Assembly: GCA_017461445.1 (NCBI GenBank)
Contig: JAFTXW010000017.1
Location: 1 to 47,328 of the forward strand
Origin: Oscillospiraceae bacterium
GTDB lineage: Bacteria > Bacillota > Clostridia > Oscillospirales > Oscillospiraceae
Direction: 5' to 3'
Length of the DNA: 47,328 nt
Shown here: piece after piece, positions 7,636 through 14,202 of the stretch
Position numbering within the stretch: the first letter of the stretch is position 1
Layout of the letters: each line of letters begins with the position of its first letter
Position numbers and translations under genes: made by a program
Notes under the pieces: generated by a model
What the model saw: the letters and a program-made list of their open reading frames with translations, nothing else
Database searches by the model: none
What the model was told of the DNA's origin: nothing

Positions 7636-7914
7636 ATGTCTAAAATGGAACTACTTGCCAAGATCGAACTTCTCAACAAATACGAGGCCATGATGGAAGA
7701 AATCAAGGCCGAGGCTGACCGGGTGCGCAACAGCATCAAGGCCGAGATGGAGGCCCGGGAGGTTGAAGAACTAATCGCCGGTCAGTACATCATCCGCTGG
7801 ACTTCCGTCCTCTCCAACCGCTTCGACAGCACCGCTTTCAAGAAGGTAATGCCGGAGCTGTACAAGGCCTACACGAAGCAGACCGCCAGCCGCCGCTTCA
7901 CTATCAGCGTGTAA
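7636..7914 (+). CDS. Phage-like small protein, function unknown
   Basis: 92 residues from ATG 7636. An N-terminal coiled coil (ELLAKIELLNKYEAMMEEIK, AEADRVRNSIKAEME) is followed by a conserved-looking block, YIIRWTSVLSNRFDSTAFKK and LYKAYTKQTASRRFTIS. I recall similar C-terminal blocks in small proteins near phage recombination genes, but cannot name a family with confidence. It is the first gene of the rightward operon controlled by the operators, followed 12 nt later by a DUF6809-like gene and then a serine recombinase. Confidence 0.72.
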   Translation: MSKMELLAKIELLNKYEAMMEEIKAEADRVRNSIKAEMEAREVEELIAGQYIIRWTSVLSNRFDSTAFKKVMPELYKAYTKQTASRRFTISV

Positions 7915-7926
7915 GGAGGGAAAAGG

Positions 7927-8226
7927 ATGTATATGCTGCGGGAACTGTGGAGGGGAGAAATCTCCCCCACAGACCGCCGGGTGCGACAGGGCAGCGAATA
8001 CCAGCAGCGGGCCGCAGAAGTCCGTAAGCAGATGGCGGATTTGGCTGCACTGCTGTCCCCGGAGGTCAAGGAACGGATGGAGGATATCAACGACCAAAAG
8101 CACAGTATGGCAATGCTGGCAGAGGAAGATGTGTTCATCTACGGCTTCCGGCTGGGAGCCAGAATGATGCTGGATGTAATTGGGGACTACGAAGGACAGT
8201 TCTGCTCCCCAACAGAGGCGGGGTAA
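7927..8226 (+). CDS. DUF6809-like small protein
   Basis: 99 residues from ATG 7927 with AAGGAGG at 7912-7918. The pattern MLRELWRGEISPTDR, then SEYQQRAAEV, and a C-terminal FIYGFRLGARMMLDVIGD is that of the DUF6809 family, common in Clostridial mobile elements and phages. No biochemical function is known to me. It lies between the coiled-coil gene and the recombinase; spacing (28 nt to the next ATG) indicates one operon. Confidence 0.75.
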   Translation: MYMLRELWRGEISPTDRRVRQGSEYQQRAAEVRKQMADLAALLSPEVKERMEDINDQKHSMAMLAEEDVFIYGFRLGARMMLDVIGDYEGQFCSPTEAG

Positions 8227-8254
8227 CTCCCCGCCGCCAACAGGAGGAAAGACT

Positions 8255-8842
8255 ATGATTTACGGATACGCCCGCTGCTCCACCAACGAAACGAAGCAGG
8301 ATATTAACCGCCAAGTGCGGGAGCTGAAAGCCGCCGGAGCGGAACACATCTTTCTGGAATACGAGCATGGCGACAGCAGAGTAAAGCCCCAACAGACCCG
8401 GATGTTTGCCCAGGCACAAGCCGGGGATACCATCATCACATTGGAAGTCCCCCGTCTGGCCCGCAGCACCCAGCAGCTCTGTGAGATCATAGATCGTGTG
8501 CGGGAGGGCTGCTTGTGTCTGGTTATCGTGGGCAGCATTACCCTTGACTGCCGGGAGGGCCGGGCAGACCCCATGACCGAGGCTTTCTTGCAGATTGCGG
8601 GCGTATTCAGTCAGTTGGAGCTATCCATGATCCGGGAGCGTGTACGGTCTGGCATGGCGAACGCAAAGGCCAAGGGCAAGCAAATCGGGAGGCCGCAGAC
8701 AACCAAAGACAGCATCCCGGCAATCTTCCTCCGTCACTATCCGGCCTATAAATCCGGGCATCTCAATATCACAGAACTGTCCAGAGTGTGCGATTTGAGC
8801 CGCACGACCATCTACAAATACATTTCTCTTTTGGAATCATAA
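8255..8842 (+). CDS. Serine recombinase (small resolvase/invertase type)
   Basis: 195 residues from ATG 8255, behind AGGAGGAAA; an open frame reaches back to 8180 but lacks a ribosome binding site. The catalytic domain opens with MIYGYARCST (Ser9 nucleophile, Arg7), then PRLARS (Arg67, Arg70), SQLELSMIRERVRSGM and GRP, ending in a C-terminal HTH (NITELSRVCDLSRTTIYKYI). This is the resolvase/invertase class of about 190 residues, not a large integrase. It may resolve element multimers or invert a segment; no clear res or inversion repeats were found. It is expressed from the operator-controlled operon and followed by a perfect terminator. Confidence 0.92.
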   Translation: MIYGYARCSTNETKQDINRQVRELKAAGAEHIFLEYEHGDSRVKPQQTRMFAQAQAGDTIITLEVPRLARSTQQLCEIIDRVREGCLCLVIVGSITLDCREGRADPMTEAFLQIAGVFSQLELSMIRERVRSGMANAKAKGKQIGRPQTTKDSIPAIFLRHYPAYKSGHLNITELSRVCDLSRTTIYKYISLLES

Positions 8843-8844
8843 GG

Positions 8845-8874
8845 AAACAGGGTGCCAGAATTGGCACCCTGTTT
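8845..8874. terminator. Bidirectional terminator between recombinase and lipoprotein genes
   Basis: AAACAGGGTGCCA pairs perfectly with TGGCACCCTGTTT around GAAT. The T-rich flanks serve both convergent genes; the lipoprotein stop is at 8876-8878. Confidence 0.92.
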
Positions 8875-8875
8875 A

Positions 8876-9997
8876 TTACTGGATGGGATATACTGGATTA
8901 CCGCTGTCGTCATACTGAACGAAGATATATGTATACAATTCTGTGGCATGACTTTGTGTTTCTTCCACCAAATAATGTCCATCCATTATCTTCCTAAATT
9001 GATAAGTGCTGCAGTTTGTATAATCGGGCTCCTTCGGAACAAATGTATTGCTAATGTAGAGCTGACCATTTTCGATTTTATAGGCTTTATGCCAGCTGCT
9101 TCCATCATGGAATTCATCATTCATATAATTTCCAATAGTATATCTCACGCCATCATCCGCATAATCATAAAGCCACCATTCATCAAATACGGTATTTTCC
9201 ACCTTAATGCAAGTCCAATTACTGACAATAATTTGGCTCAACTCTTCTGTTGTTACAATCGGGAATTCTTCTTTGTGTTCTTCGATATAGTCAAATCTTT
9301 CACCGTGTTTCTCTTTGCCAGCGAACGCAAGCAAAGCCTCTTGCGGTGTTTTTATCCTTAATGCTTCTGCCTGTTCTGCCTGTAATTGGTCTGCCTCCTC
9401 ACAGGCCTCCATAAAATTGGCACTCTTTACAGTAAAGTTGTATTGGGAACTGCCAATATTGATTATACATCGTATATCATTACCTTCACGGAGCTGGAAA
9501 AAGAAGGCATCGCCATCATTGACATTATTGTATCCAAGCGAAATACCGCCATTGGGTGCTACACCAAATAATTTAAATTCCTGAATTGTGTCACCGATTT
9601 TAGTTTTTAGTGTCATTTTCTCAATATCGCTATTTGTGTAAGTAGCCCAAGAATTTCCATATTCCATAAGGCCAAAAGTAACAACAAAATGTTGTCCGCC
9701 CGGATTGGGAGAAATAGTAATGTAAACATCCAGCTCAGAACTTGTAGTTGCAGTGTTGCTAAAATCGCCCTTAACAGAGGTGTAGAGTGAAACAGCACCA
9801 CCCATTACTACATCGCCAAATTCATCAACACTGGGCATCGCAGTCCAATACTGCACAACATCACTTGAAAGTGTTTCGCTTTGGGTAACTGCATTTGTGT
9901 CACTCTTATCTGCCGTGGAAGTGTTTTCTGAATTTCCGCAAGCACAAAGAGATAAGATAATACATAGAGCCAACATAAGGGATACCACTTTTCTCAT
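8876..9997 (-). CDS. Secreted lipoprotein of the element, function unknown
   Basis: 373 residues from ATG 9997. The signal peptide MRKVVSLMLALCIILSLCAC ends in a lipobox (LCAC, lipidated Cys20), followed by a Ser/Thr-rich linker (about 22-45). The body is acidic, with beta-rich segments. The centre has a helical AEQAEALRIKTPQEALLAF segment, and then a domain with NWTCIKVENTVFDEWWLYDY and a repeat-like TYQFRKIMDGHYLVEETQ. No enzyme motif is seen. It lies alone on the minus strand, divergent from an Xre gene with overlapping promoters. It is large cargo for so small an element; a surface role, such as exclusion or adhesion, is speculation. Confidence 0.85.
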   Translation of the reverse strand: MRKVVSLMLALCIILSLCACGNSENTSTADKSDTNAVTQSETLSSDVVQYWTAMPSVDEFGDVVMGGAVSLYTSVKGDFSNTATTSSELDVYITISPNPGGQHFVVTFGLMEYGNSWATYTNSDIEKMTLKTKIGDTIQEFKLFGVAPNGGISLGYNNVNDGDAFFFQLREGNDIRCIINIGSSQYNFTVKSANFMEACEEADQLQAEQAEALRIKTPQEALLAFAGKEKHGERFDYIEEHKEEFPIVTTEELSQIIVSNWTCIKVENTVFDEWWLYDYADDGVRYTIGNYMNDEFHDGSSWHKAYKIENGQLYISNTFVPKEPDYTNCSTYQFRKIMDGHYLVEETQSHATELYTYIFVQYDDSGNPVYPIQ

Positions 9998-10040
9998 TTA
10001 TGTTCCTTCTTTCGTGTTTTATAAACCATAAGCACACACA

Positions 10041-10112
10041 ATAGCCTATAAGGTTTATGTAATTCTATCAAAATCGCCTATATAATTCAAGTATATTTTC
10101 ACTACATAGGCG
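10041..10112. promoter_or_regulatory. Divergent overlapping promoters, lipoprotein / Xre gene
   Basis: Leftward: TTGAAT (10090-10085), 17-nt spacer, TAGAAT (10067-10062). Rightward: TATAAT at 10081-10086 with a weak -35. CGCCTAT (10075-10081) and ATAGGCG (10106-10112) form an inverted pair around the rightward start region, with a further GCCTATA at 10044-10050. These are likely sites for the Xre protein. Confidence 0.7.
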
Positions 10113-10121
10113 GTGATTTCG

Positions 10122-10454
10122 ATGGATTACTACAAGATTGGGCAGAAGATACGCAAAATCCGCAAGGCCCACGGACTGTCGCAGGAGGAACTTGCTGAAA
10201 AAGTCAACATCTCCACCACCCACATGAGCCACATCGAAACAGGCAACACCAAATTGAGCCTACCTGTGTTCGTAGACATTGCCGCCGCTCTGGAAGTCCG
10301 GGCCGACGATCTTCTGGACAACCCCACCGCCGCAACTACCAGCAGCTCCCTTGATGAAATCGCCGCCGTGCTGGATCGATGCAGCGCACAGGAAGCCAAG
10401 GTCATTGCCGATGTAGTAAAGGCCACCAAATTATCAATGGATAAGCATTTCTAA
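10122..10454 (+). CDS. Xre family transcriptional regulator
   Basis: 110 residues from ATG 10122; GTG 10113 is possible but overlaps the GGCGGTG that probably binds the ribosome. The HTH spans about residues 6-60: IGQKIRKIRKAHGLSQEELA, VNISTTHMSHIETGNTKLSL, PVFVDIAAALEVRADDLL. A short C-terminal helical tail (DEIAAVLDRCSAQEAKVIAD) probably dimerises. It resembles the regulator at 14463-14810 outside the element (same HMSHIE turn and similar tail). It is divergent from the lipoprotein gene and upstream of the WYL gene, so it may control both. Confidence 0.9.
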   Translation: MDYYKIGQKIRKIRKAHGLSQEELAEKVNISTTHMSHIETGNTKLSLPVFVDIAAALEVRADDLLDNPTAATTSSSLDEIAAVLDRCSAQEAKVIADVVKATKLSMDKHF

Positions 10455-10482
10455 AAGGGCGGAAAACCGCCCTTTTCTCTTT
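10453..10482 (+). terminator. Terminator of the Xre gene
   Basis: AAAAGGGCGG-AAAA-CCGCCCTTTT followed by CTCTTTT. Confidence 0.88.
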
Positions 10483-10529
10483 TCTGTTGGTATGATACAA
10501 TAGAGAAAACCGCCGCAGGAGGGGATATT

Positions 10530-11831
10530 GTGGAAGAGTTTGAATATGAGGACGATTGGGACGAAGAAGAGGAAGAGGACGAAGAGGAAGGTTGGGGCTT
10601 ATCCAAGGAAGAAATTGCAAAACGACTGCAACAGGTAAACCAAGAGCAAGATAAGCGGGAAGCCAAAAAAGAGGAACAGAAGGAAAAGAAGAGAGGCAGA
10701 AAAAAGGGCACAAAGAACAAAACGAGGAAAGAAAAGAAGAAGAAAGATCCCAATGCTCCCCCAAAGAGCAAGCGATCCAAGCGGCAAGGGTTAAAGCTGC
10801 TGTTGATCCGGGATTATTTATACAATGAAGCATCGGAGGACAAGCCTAAAAGCACCGAGGCCATTATGGATTATTTGAAGGAGAACTATGACATAGAGGC
10901 CACCGACAGAACAATCCATACCGATGTAAAGCGGCTAAGAGAGGATGCAAATGTTCCCGTCATATACAATCGCCATAGACGGGGTTACTATATTGACGAA
11001 AGGCCCTATTCCCCCGCTGAACTGCGGCTTATCATTGACTGCATCCGTAATGCCGAGTTTTTGACAAAAGAGGATGCAGCCACACTTACAGAGAAGATCA
11101 TGGGGCTGGCAAGCTCCCCGGATAAAGAATTGCTTGCCCACCAGTTGGAAGAAGAATACAGAAAGAGCCAGACAGAAGCAAGTGTCATTGAAAATGTTGG
11201 TCTGCTTATGAAAGCTATTGATGCGGGGCGAAAGGTTAGCTTTAATCGATACCGCTATGTGGCAGAGCGTACGAAGCATACTTCTTTGGAAGCAGAAGTC
11301 ATTATTGCTAGTCCCATTAAGTTAATACGAAAATCTAACCAGTACATACTTGAATATGCCATAGATTTTAAGAATGGTAGTTGTATCTTCGATAAAATCC
11401 AAGTGGCGATGATGGATAATGTAGAAATTTTGAATGTTGCCAATAGTCATACAAAAGCAGAGAAACGGGCACGGCAACAATCTATGGAAGATGTATTGGA
11501 TGCGATCAACGGAAAAAAGAGAGCAATTACGCTTCTAATCTACAACAGAGCATCAGAAAAAATATTAAGCAATCTTCCAGAAGATGCCATACTTATCAAG
11601 GTCAATAATGTGCTTTCAAAAACCACTATATTGGAGCGTGCAAGTCCGCAGTTTTTCTCAATGCTGGATAGCTTCGGTAATTATGCGAAAATACTTGAAC
11701 CCCAAGATGTTGTTGAGAAGTTTTTGCAATGGCAGAAACAGAAAGTGTATGACTATGCCCGCTTGTACAAAGTGAATTTAGAGGATATTCCAGTGAGCGA
11801 AGAGGAACCCGGCGGTTTAAGTATTAAGTGA
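10530..11831 (+). CDS. WYL-domain regulator with charged N-terminal extension
   Basis: 433 residues from GTG 10530, well placed behind AGGAGGGG. Residues 1-20 are almost all acidic (DDWDEEEEEDEEE), and about 45-85 are lysine-rich (KKRGRKKGTKNKTRKEKKKK). A DeoR-type HTH follows (about 88-150: LIRDYLYNEASEDKPKSTE, then IEATDRTIHTDVKRLREDA and IYNRHRRGYYI). Next comes a WYL-like sensor domain (about 205-305), with AIDAGRKVSFNRYRY and SPIKLIRKSNQYILEYA, and a C-terminal WCX-like region. WYL regulators often respond to nucleotides or nucleic acids and control phage, CRISPR or defence genes. The polyampholyte head is unusual. The gene stands alone between two terminators. Confidence 0.87.
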   Translation: MEEFEYEDDWDEEEEEDEEEGWGLSKEEIAKRLQQVNQEQDKREAKKEEQKEKKRGRKKGTKNKTRKEKKKKDPNAPPKSKRSKRQGLKLLLIRDYLYNEASEDKPKSTEAIMDYLKENYDIEATDRTIHTDVKRLREDANVPVIYNRHRRGYYIDERPYSPAELRLIIDCIRNAEFLTKEDAATLTEKIMGLASSPDKELLAHQLEEEYRKSQTEASVIENVGLLMKAIDAGRKVSFNRYRYVAERTKHTSLEAEVIIASPIKLIRKSNQYILEYAIDFKNGSCIFDKIQVAMMDNVEILNVANSHTKAEKRARQQSMEDVLDAINGKKRAITLLIYNRASEKILSNLPEDAILIKVNNVLSKTTILERASPQFFSMLDSFGNYAKILEPQDVVEKFLQWQKQKVYDYARLYKVNLEDIPVSEEEPGGLSIK

Positions 11832-11858
11832 ATCTAATGTTACTAATAGCAAGATGAA

Positions 11859-11886
11859 GGGGAGAAGTGCAAACTTCTCCCCTTTT
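11859..11886 (+). terminator. Terminator of the WYL gene
   Basis: GGGGAGAAGT-GCAA-ACTTCTCCCC followed by TTTT. Confidence 0.9.
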
Positions 11887-11897
11887 GATATTGAGTT

Positions 11898-11941
11898 GAT
11901 GCAAGATGATGGCGAGATGATGCCGGATGATATGAGATGAT
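11898..11941. repeat. Right-side phased GATGAT sites
   Basis: GATGAT at 11905, 11916, 11926 and 11936 (10-11 nt apart), preceded by GATGCA at 11898. They are the reverse complement of the ATCATC array at 5135-5193. The shared context GATGATGCCGGATGAT here matches ATCATCCGGGCATCATC there, apart from one base. They lie just past the 3' end of the integrase gene. Confidence 0.65.
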
Positions 11942-11962
11942 AGTGAGAGGATACCGGGATGC

Positions 11963-13174
11963 TCACAGACGATTGAGGTTTCTTTGCAGGATTTGGATAC
12001 CGTACTTCGATACCGCCAAATAATACTGCTGGGTGACCTGTATCTTGCCGTGTCCCATCTGGTTGCAGAGTAGGTGCGTGGGCGTGTTCAGCTCTGCCAT
12101 CATTGTTCCGTAGGTGTGCCGCAGATAATGGTACTTAAACTGGATGCCCAGCTTTTTGTTTATCTCACGGGATGGATACTTAAAGGAGTTCAGCGTTTGC
12201 AGCGTTCCATTAGGCAGACAGTTGACCATATCCGTGGAATAGATATTGGAGCCGTCCAAATCCTGCAAGGTGCGCCGTTTCTGTTCCCGCAAGTCCGCAT
12301 ACAGTTCTGCATCCTTCTCCCGCTTTTGGGCCAGTGCTATGAAGTAGTTTTTCAGCGTATCACACATATAGATGGTGCGCTTTGCGTTCTTTGTTTTCAG
12401 CGGCACCAGCTTGATAAGGCTTTCCTGATACTGCATCTGCCTGTCAATCAGGATGGTGCCATTCTCCAAATCTACATTAGACCATTTCAGACCGAAACAC
12501 TCATTGATGCGCAGGCCGCAGTAACGGCCCAGCATATAAGCTGTTTGTGCGTTGGTGCCGTCAAAGTATTCATCCAGAAGTGCAAGTTCCTCCTGCGTGA
12601 AATAGACGATATCCGTATCATCATCCGTTTTCAGCTTCGGCATCTTGATTTTGGTATCCTTGTTCACGCACAGTTTGTTGTAGATATCCACATCAAGGTA
12701 ATTACGGGAGTAGGCTTGCCCGAAGATCAAATAGAACATCTTTAGGAAGCTCTCTGTATACCGATAGGAATACTTTTTCTTATAGTAGAGGTCTGTTAGA
12801 TAGTCCTGCACTTCCGCCACAGAAATATCGTCCACGAACCGCTTGCCGAACTTCTTCCGCAGATGGATTTCCCATAGACTGTCCTGCTTGCGGATGGTCT
12901 GGTAAGCCTTGCCGGAGCGGCCCTTTTCGCAGTATTCCGTGAACACCTCCGCCACGGTTTTCCTGTCTTTTGGCTTCGGCCTGCTTTCGTCCTGTTCCTG
13001 TTGGAGCGCAAGCTGCCGTGCTTTTGTGGCCTCCTTCCTTGTTTTGAAAGGGTTGCCGAGATCGTCCTGCTTTCTACGGATATCTTTCCGCTGACCATTG
13101 CGCATAATCGTGAAGCGATAGCCCCAATTGCCATTCTCTAACTGAAATACACTGGAATCATTCTGTTTTGCCAT
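11963..13174 (-). CDS. int: Tyrosine integrase (Tn916/phage-like)
   Basis: 403 residues from ATG 13174 with GGAGGGC upstream. An N-terminal arm-binding domain (about 10-60: NGNWGYRFTIMRNGQRKDIR) and a SAM-like core-binding domain (about 72-165) precede the catalytic domain. Catalytic residues are Arg222 (CGLRINE), His349-x-x-Arg352 (YHYLRHTYG), His375 (MGHGKIQVTQQYY) and Tyr384 or Tyr385. These enzymes integrate and excise elements at att sites. The gene is the last of the element, reading inward from the right junction, with GTGGCAT arm-like sites just upstream of its start. No separate excisionase was recognised; one of the small proteins may serve. Confidence 0.95.
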   Translation of the reverse strand: MAKQNDSSVFQLENGNWGYRFTIMRNGQRKDIRRKQDDLGNPFKTRKEATKARQLALQQEQDESRPKPKDRKTVAEVFTEYCEKGRSGKAYQTIRKQDSLWEIHLRKKFGKRFVDDISVAEVQDYLTDLYYKKKYSYRYTESFLKMFYLIFGQAYSRNYLDVDIYNKLCVNKDTKIKMPKLKTDDDTDIVYFTQEELALLDEYFDGTNAQTAYMLGRYCGLRINECFGLKWSNVDLENGTILIDRQMQYQESLIKLVPLKTKNAKRTIYMCDTLKNYFIALAQKREKDAELYADLREQKRRTLQDLDGSNIYSTDMVNCLPNGTLQTLNSFKYPSREINKKLGIQFKYHYLRHTYGTMMAELNTPTHLLCNQMGHGKIQVTQQYYLAVSKYGIQILQRNLNRL

Positions 13175-13193
13175 AGTGAAGCCCTCCTAAAGT

Positions 13194-13256
13194 GTGGCAT
13201 TTTTGTGGCATCGACTACCACAGAAGGGCTTCCAGCAATGCCACAGTGTGGCATCG
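13194..13256. repeat. Right-end GTGGCAT cluster (integrase arm-type sites or att)
   Basis: GTGGCAT at 13194 and 13205, ATGCCAC at 13238 and GTGGCAT at 13248, with the palindrome ATGCCACAGTGTGGCAT. It is a direct copy in geometry of 4964-5026. It also overlaps the int promoter region, so binding could couple recombination and expression. Confidence 0.8.
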
Positions 13257-13316
13257 ATTAGGGGCAAGGATTGCCTGCGCAGAATGGGCGCTGTTGCGCC
13301 CTCCCGGCGTGGTATA

Positions 13317-13349
13317 GTGTCCGGGACGGACACTTCCACGCATGAAGGC
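13317..13349. other. Probable right attachment junction (attR) with adjacent palindrome
   Basis: The perfect inverted repeat GTGTCCG-GGA-CGGACAC (13317-13333) lies eight bases before CATGAAGGC (13341-13349), where similarity to rbr position 4694 begins. To the left there is no similarity to rbr, so the crossover should lie at or just right of 13341. Confidence 0.6.
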
Positions 13350-13539
13350 TTCCACCAAGGAGAACCTGGCATGGCGCGTCGACTGCGAGTTCGGTGCCAC
13401 CCAGGGCAAGACCGACCTGGCCATCTGCGCCAAGAAGAACGGCCTGGACGCCATCCACGACACCGTCCACGAAATGGCCCGCGACGAGGCCCGCCACGGC
13501 GTTGCTCTGAAGGGCATGCTGGAGCGGTACTTTAAGTAA
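13342..13539 (+). pseudogene. Displaced 3' fragment of a rubrerythrin gene
   Basis: The frame encodes 65 residues that match residues 132-196 of the rubrerythrin at 4302-4892, with six differences. The nucleotide match stops at the Met codon on the left and after the stop codon on the right. The rubredoxin domain, Glu80 and the EEAEH helix are missing, and no ribosome binding site precedes the ATG, so a working enzyme is not expected. The pieces are diverged, so this is not a recent duplication. The simplest reading is that it is the original host 3' end, pushed aside by element integration. A terminator follows at 13617. Confidence 0.87.
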
Positions 13540-13590
13540 GCGGCGAGCCTTCGGCTGGTCTGTTGACCAACACCCCTGGGTGGTCAGCCC

Positions 13591-13613
13591 GGTTCGTTTC
13601 AGCGCAATCAACA
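13591..13613. repeat. 23-nt direct repeat, copy 1 (before lipoprotein gene)
   Basis: GGTTCGTT-CAGCGCAAT-AACA, matched at 14144-14166 with two differences. Each copy sits directly before a terminator hairpin. Confidence 0.75.
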
Positions 13614-13616
13614 CAG

Positions 13617-13657
13617 AACAGGTGGGGCTTGACCCCACCTGTTTTTTGTGGTATAAT
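13617..13657 (+). promoter_or_regulatory. Terminator with embedded promoter
   Basis: AACAGGTGGGG-CTTGA-CCCCACCTGTT followed by a T-run ends transcription from the left. TTGACC (13629-13634) in its loop and stem, a 17-nt spacer and TATAAT (13652-13657) make a promoter for the next gene. Confidence 0.75.
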
Positions 13658-13685
13658 GAAAATATCAAAAAAGGAGGCGGTCATT

Positions 13686-14132
13686 GTGAAAAAAGGGAAA
13701 GTATTGCTGATGATTTTCTGCATTGCCCTTATTTTGGTGGGCTGTGGGCAGAATGGCCCTGAATCGGAAATTTCCTTATCGGAATTCAATCTTGCCGGGG
13801 TCACGGAAATCACGCTCAATAACTGCCACAACGGAGAGAAGACCACCCTCACGGATGCGGAGGATATTGCGGCGGTCACGGATTTTCTCCAGTCTGTCAC
13901 CGGGGCAGACCCGCAAAGCGGCAAGGGCTACTATGAGGGCAGCTACGTGGTGCAGCTGTACCGGGATGGGGAGGAAGTTCTTTCCATCGGCTTTGGAGAT
14001 TCCGACTGCTTCTATATGGGAGACTTTGGGGACGGGTATCCCGCCCGGTACGTTTTGACAGACATAACCGTTTCCAGTGACGTGATCCCCTTCTTCAGCC
14101 GGTATGATGAAAGCGGATTCGTGTGGGAATGA
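13686..14132 (+). CDS. Small lipoprotein
   Basis: 148 residues from GTG 13686, with GGAGG at 13673-13677. The signal peptide MKKGKVLLMIFCIALILVGC (reading the GTG as Met) ends in a lipobox with the lipidated Cys at 20. The body has FNLAGVTEITLNNCHNGEKT, then TDAEDIAAVTDFLQSVTG, YYEGSYVVQLYRDGEEVLS and an acidic, aromatic end. It looks like a small secreted beta-rich domain of the kind often seen as a one-domain lipoprotein in Clostridia. Function is unknown. It lies between two copies of a 23-nt repeat, each followed by a terminator, as if the gene were a cassette. Confidence 0.85.
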   Translation: MKKGKVLLMIFCIALILVGCGQNGPESEISLSEFNLAGVTEITLNNCHNGEKTTLTDAEDIAAVTDFLQSVTGADPQSGKGYYEGSYVVQLYRDGEEVLSIGFGDSDCFYMGDFGDGYPARYVLTDITVSSDVIPFFSRYDESGFVWE

Positions 14133-14143
14133 TCCCGCCTGAT

Positions 14144-14166
14144 GGTTCGTTACAGCGCAATAAACA
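14144..14166. repeat. 23-nt direct repeat, copy 2 (after lipoprotein gene)
   Basis: Second copy of the repeat at 13591-13613, with 21 of 23 bases shared. Confidence 0.75.
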
Positions 14167-14202
14167 ACTCCCACCCTTAATTGGGATGGGAGTTACTTTT
14201 TG
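14166..14202. terminator. Bidirectional terminator
   Basis: AACTCCCACCC pairs with GGGATGGGAGTT (one bulged A) around TTAATT. TTTTT follows on the plus strand, and the stop of the leftward gene lies inside. Confidence 0.8.

Larger units (their letters stand above)
4694..13349. mobile_element. Integrated element of about 8.6 kb in the rubrerythrin locus
   Basis: The left boundary is inferred inside rbr at CATGAAGGC (4694-4702) and the right at the same nine bases (13341-13349), where a diverged copy of the last 200 nt of rbr begins. A tyrosine integrase gene lies at the right end reading inward. Both ends carry the same quartet of GTGGCAT sites and helically phased ATCATC/GATGAT sites. The cargo is small unknown genes, a winged-helix protein, a repressor with operators, a serine recombinase, a lipoprotein, an Xre regulator and a WYL regulator. 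No relaxase, coupling protein, capsid or terminase gene is seen, so its mode of transfer is unknown. An alternative boundary is the exact 19-bp repeat at 5008-5026 and 13238-13256. Confidence 0.75.
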
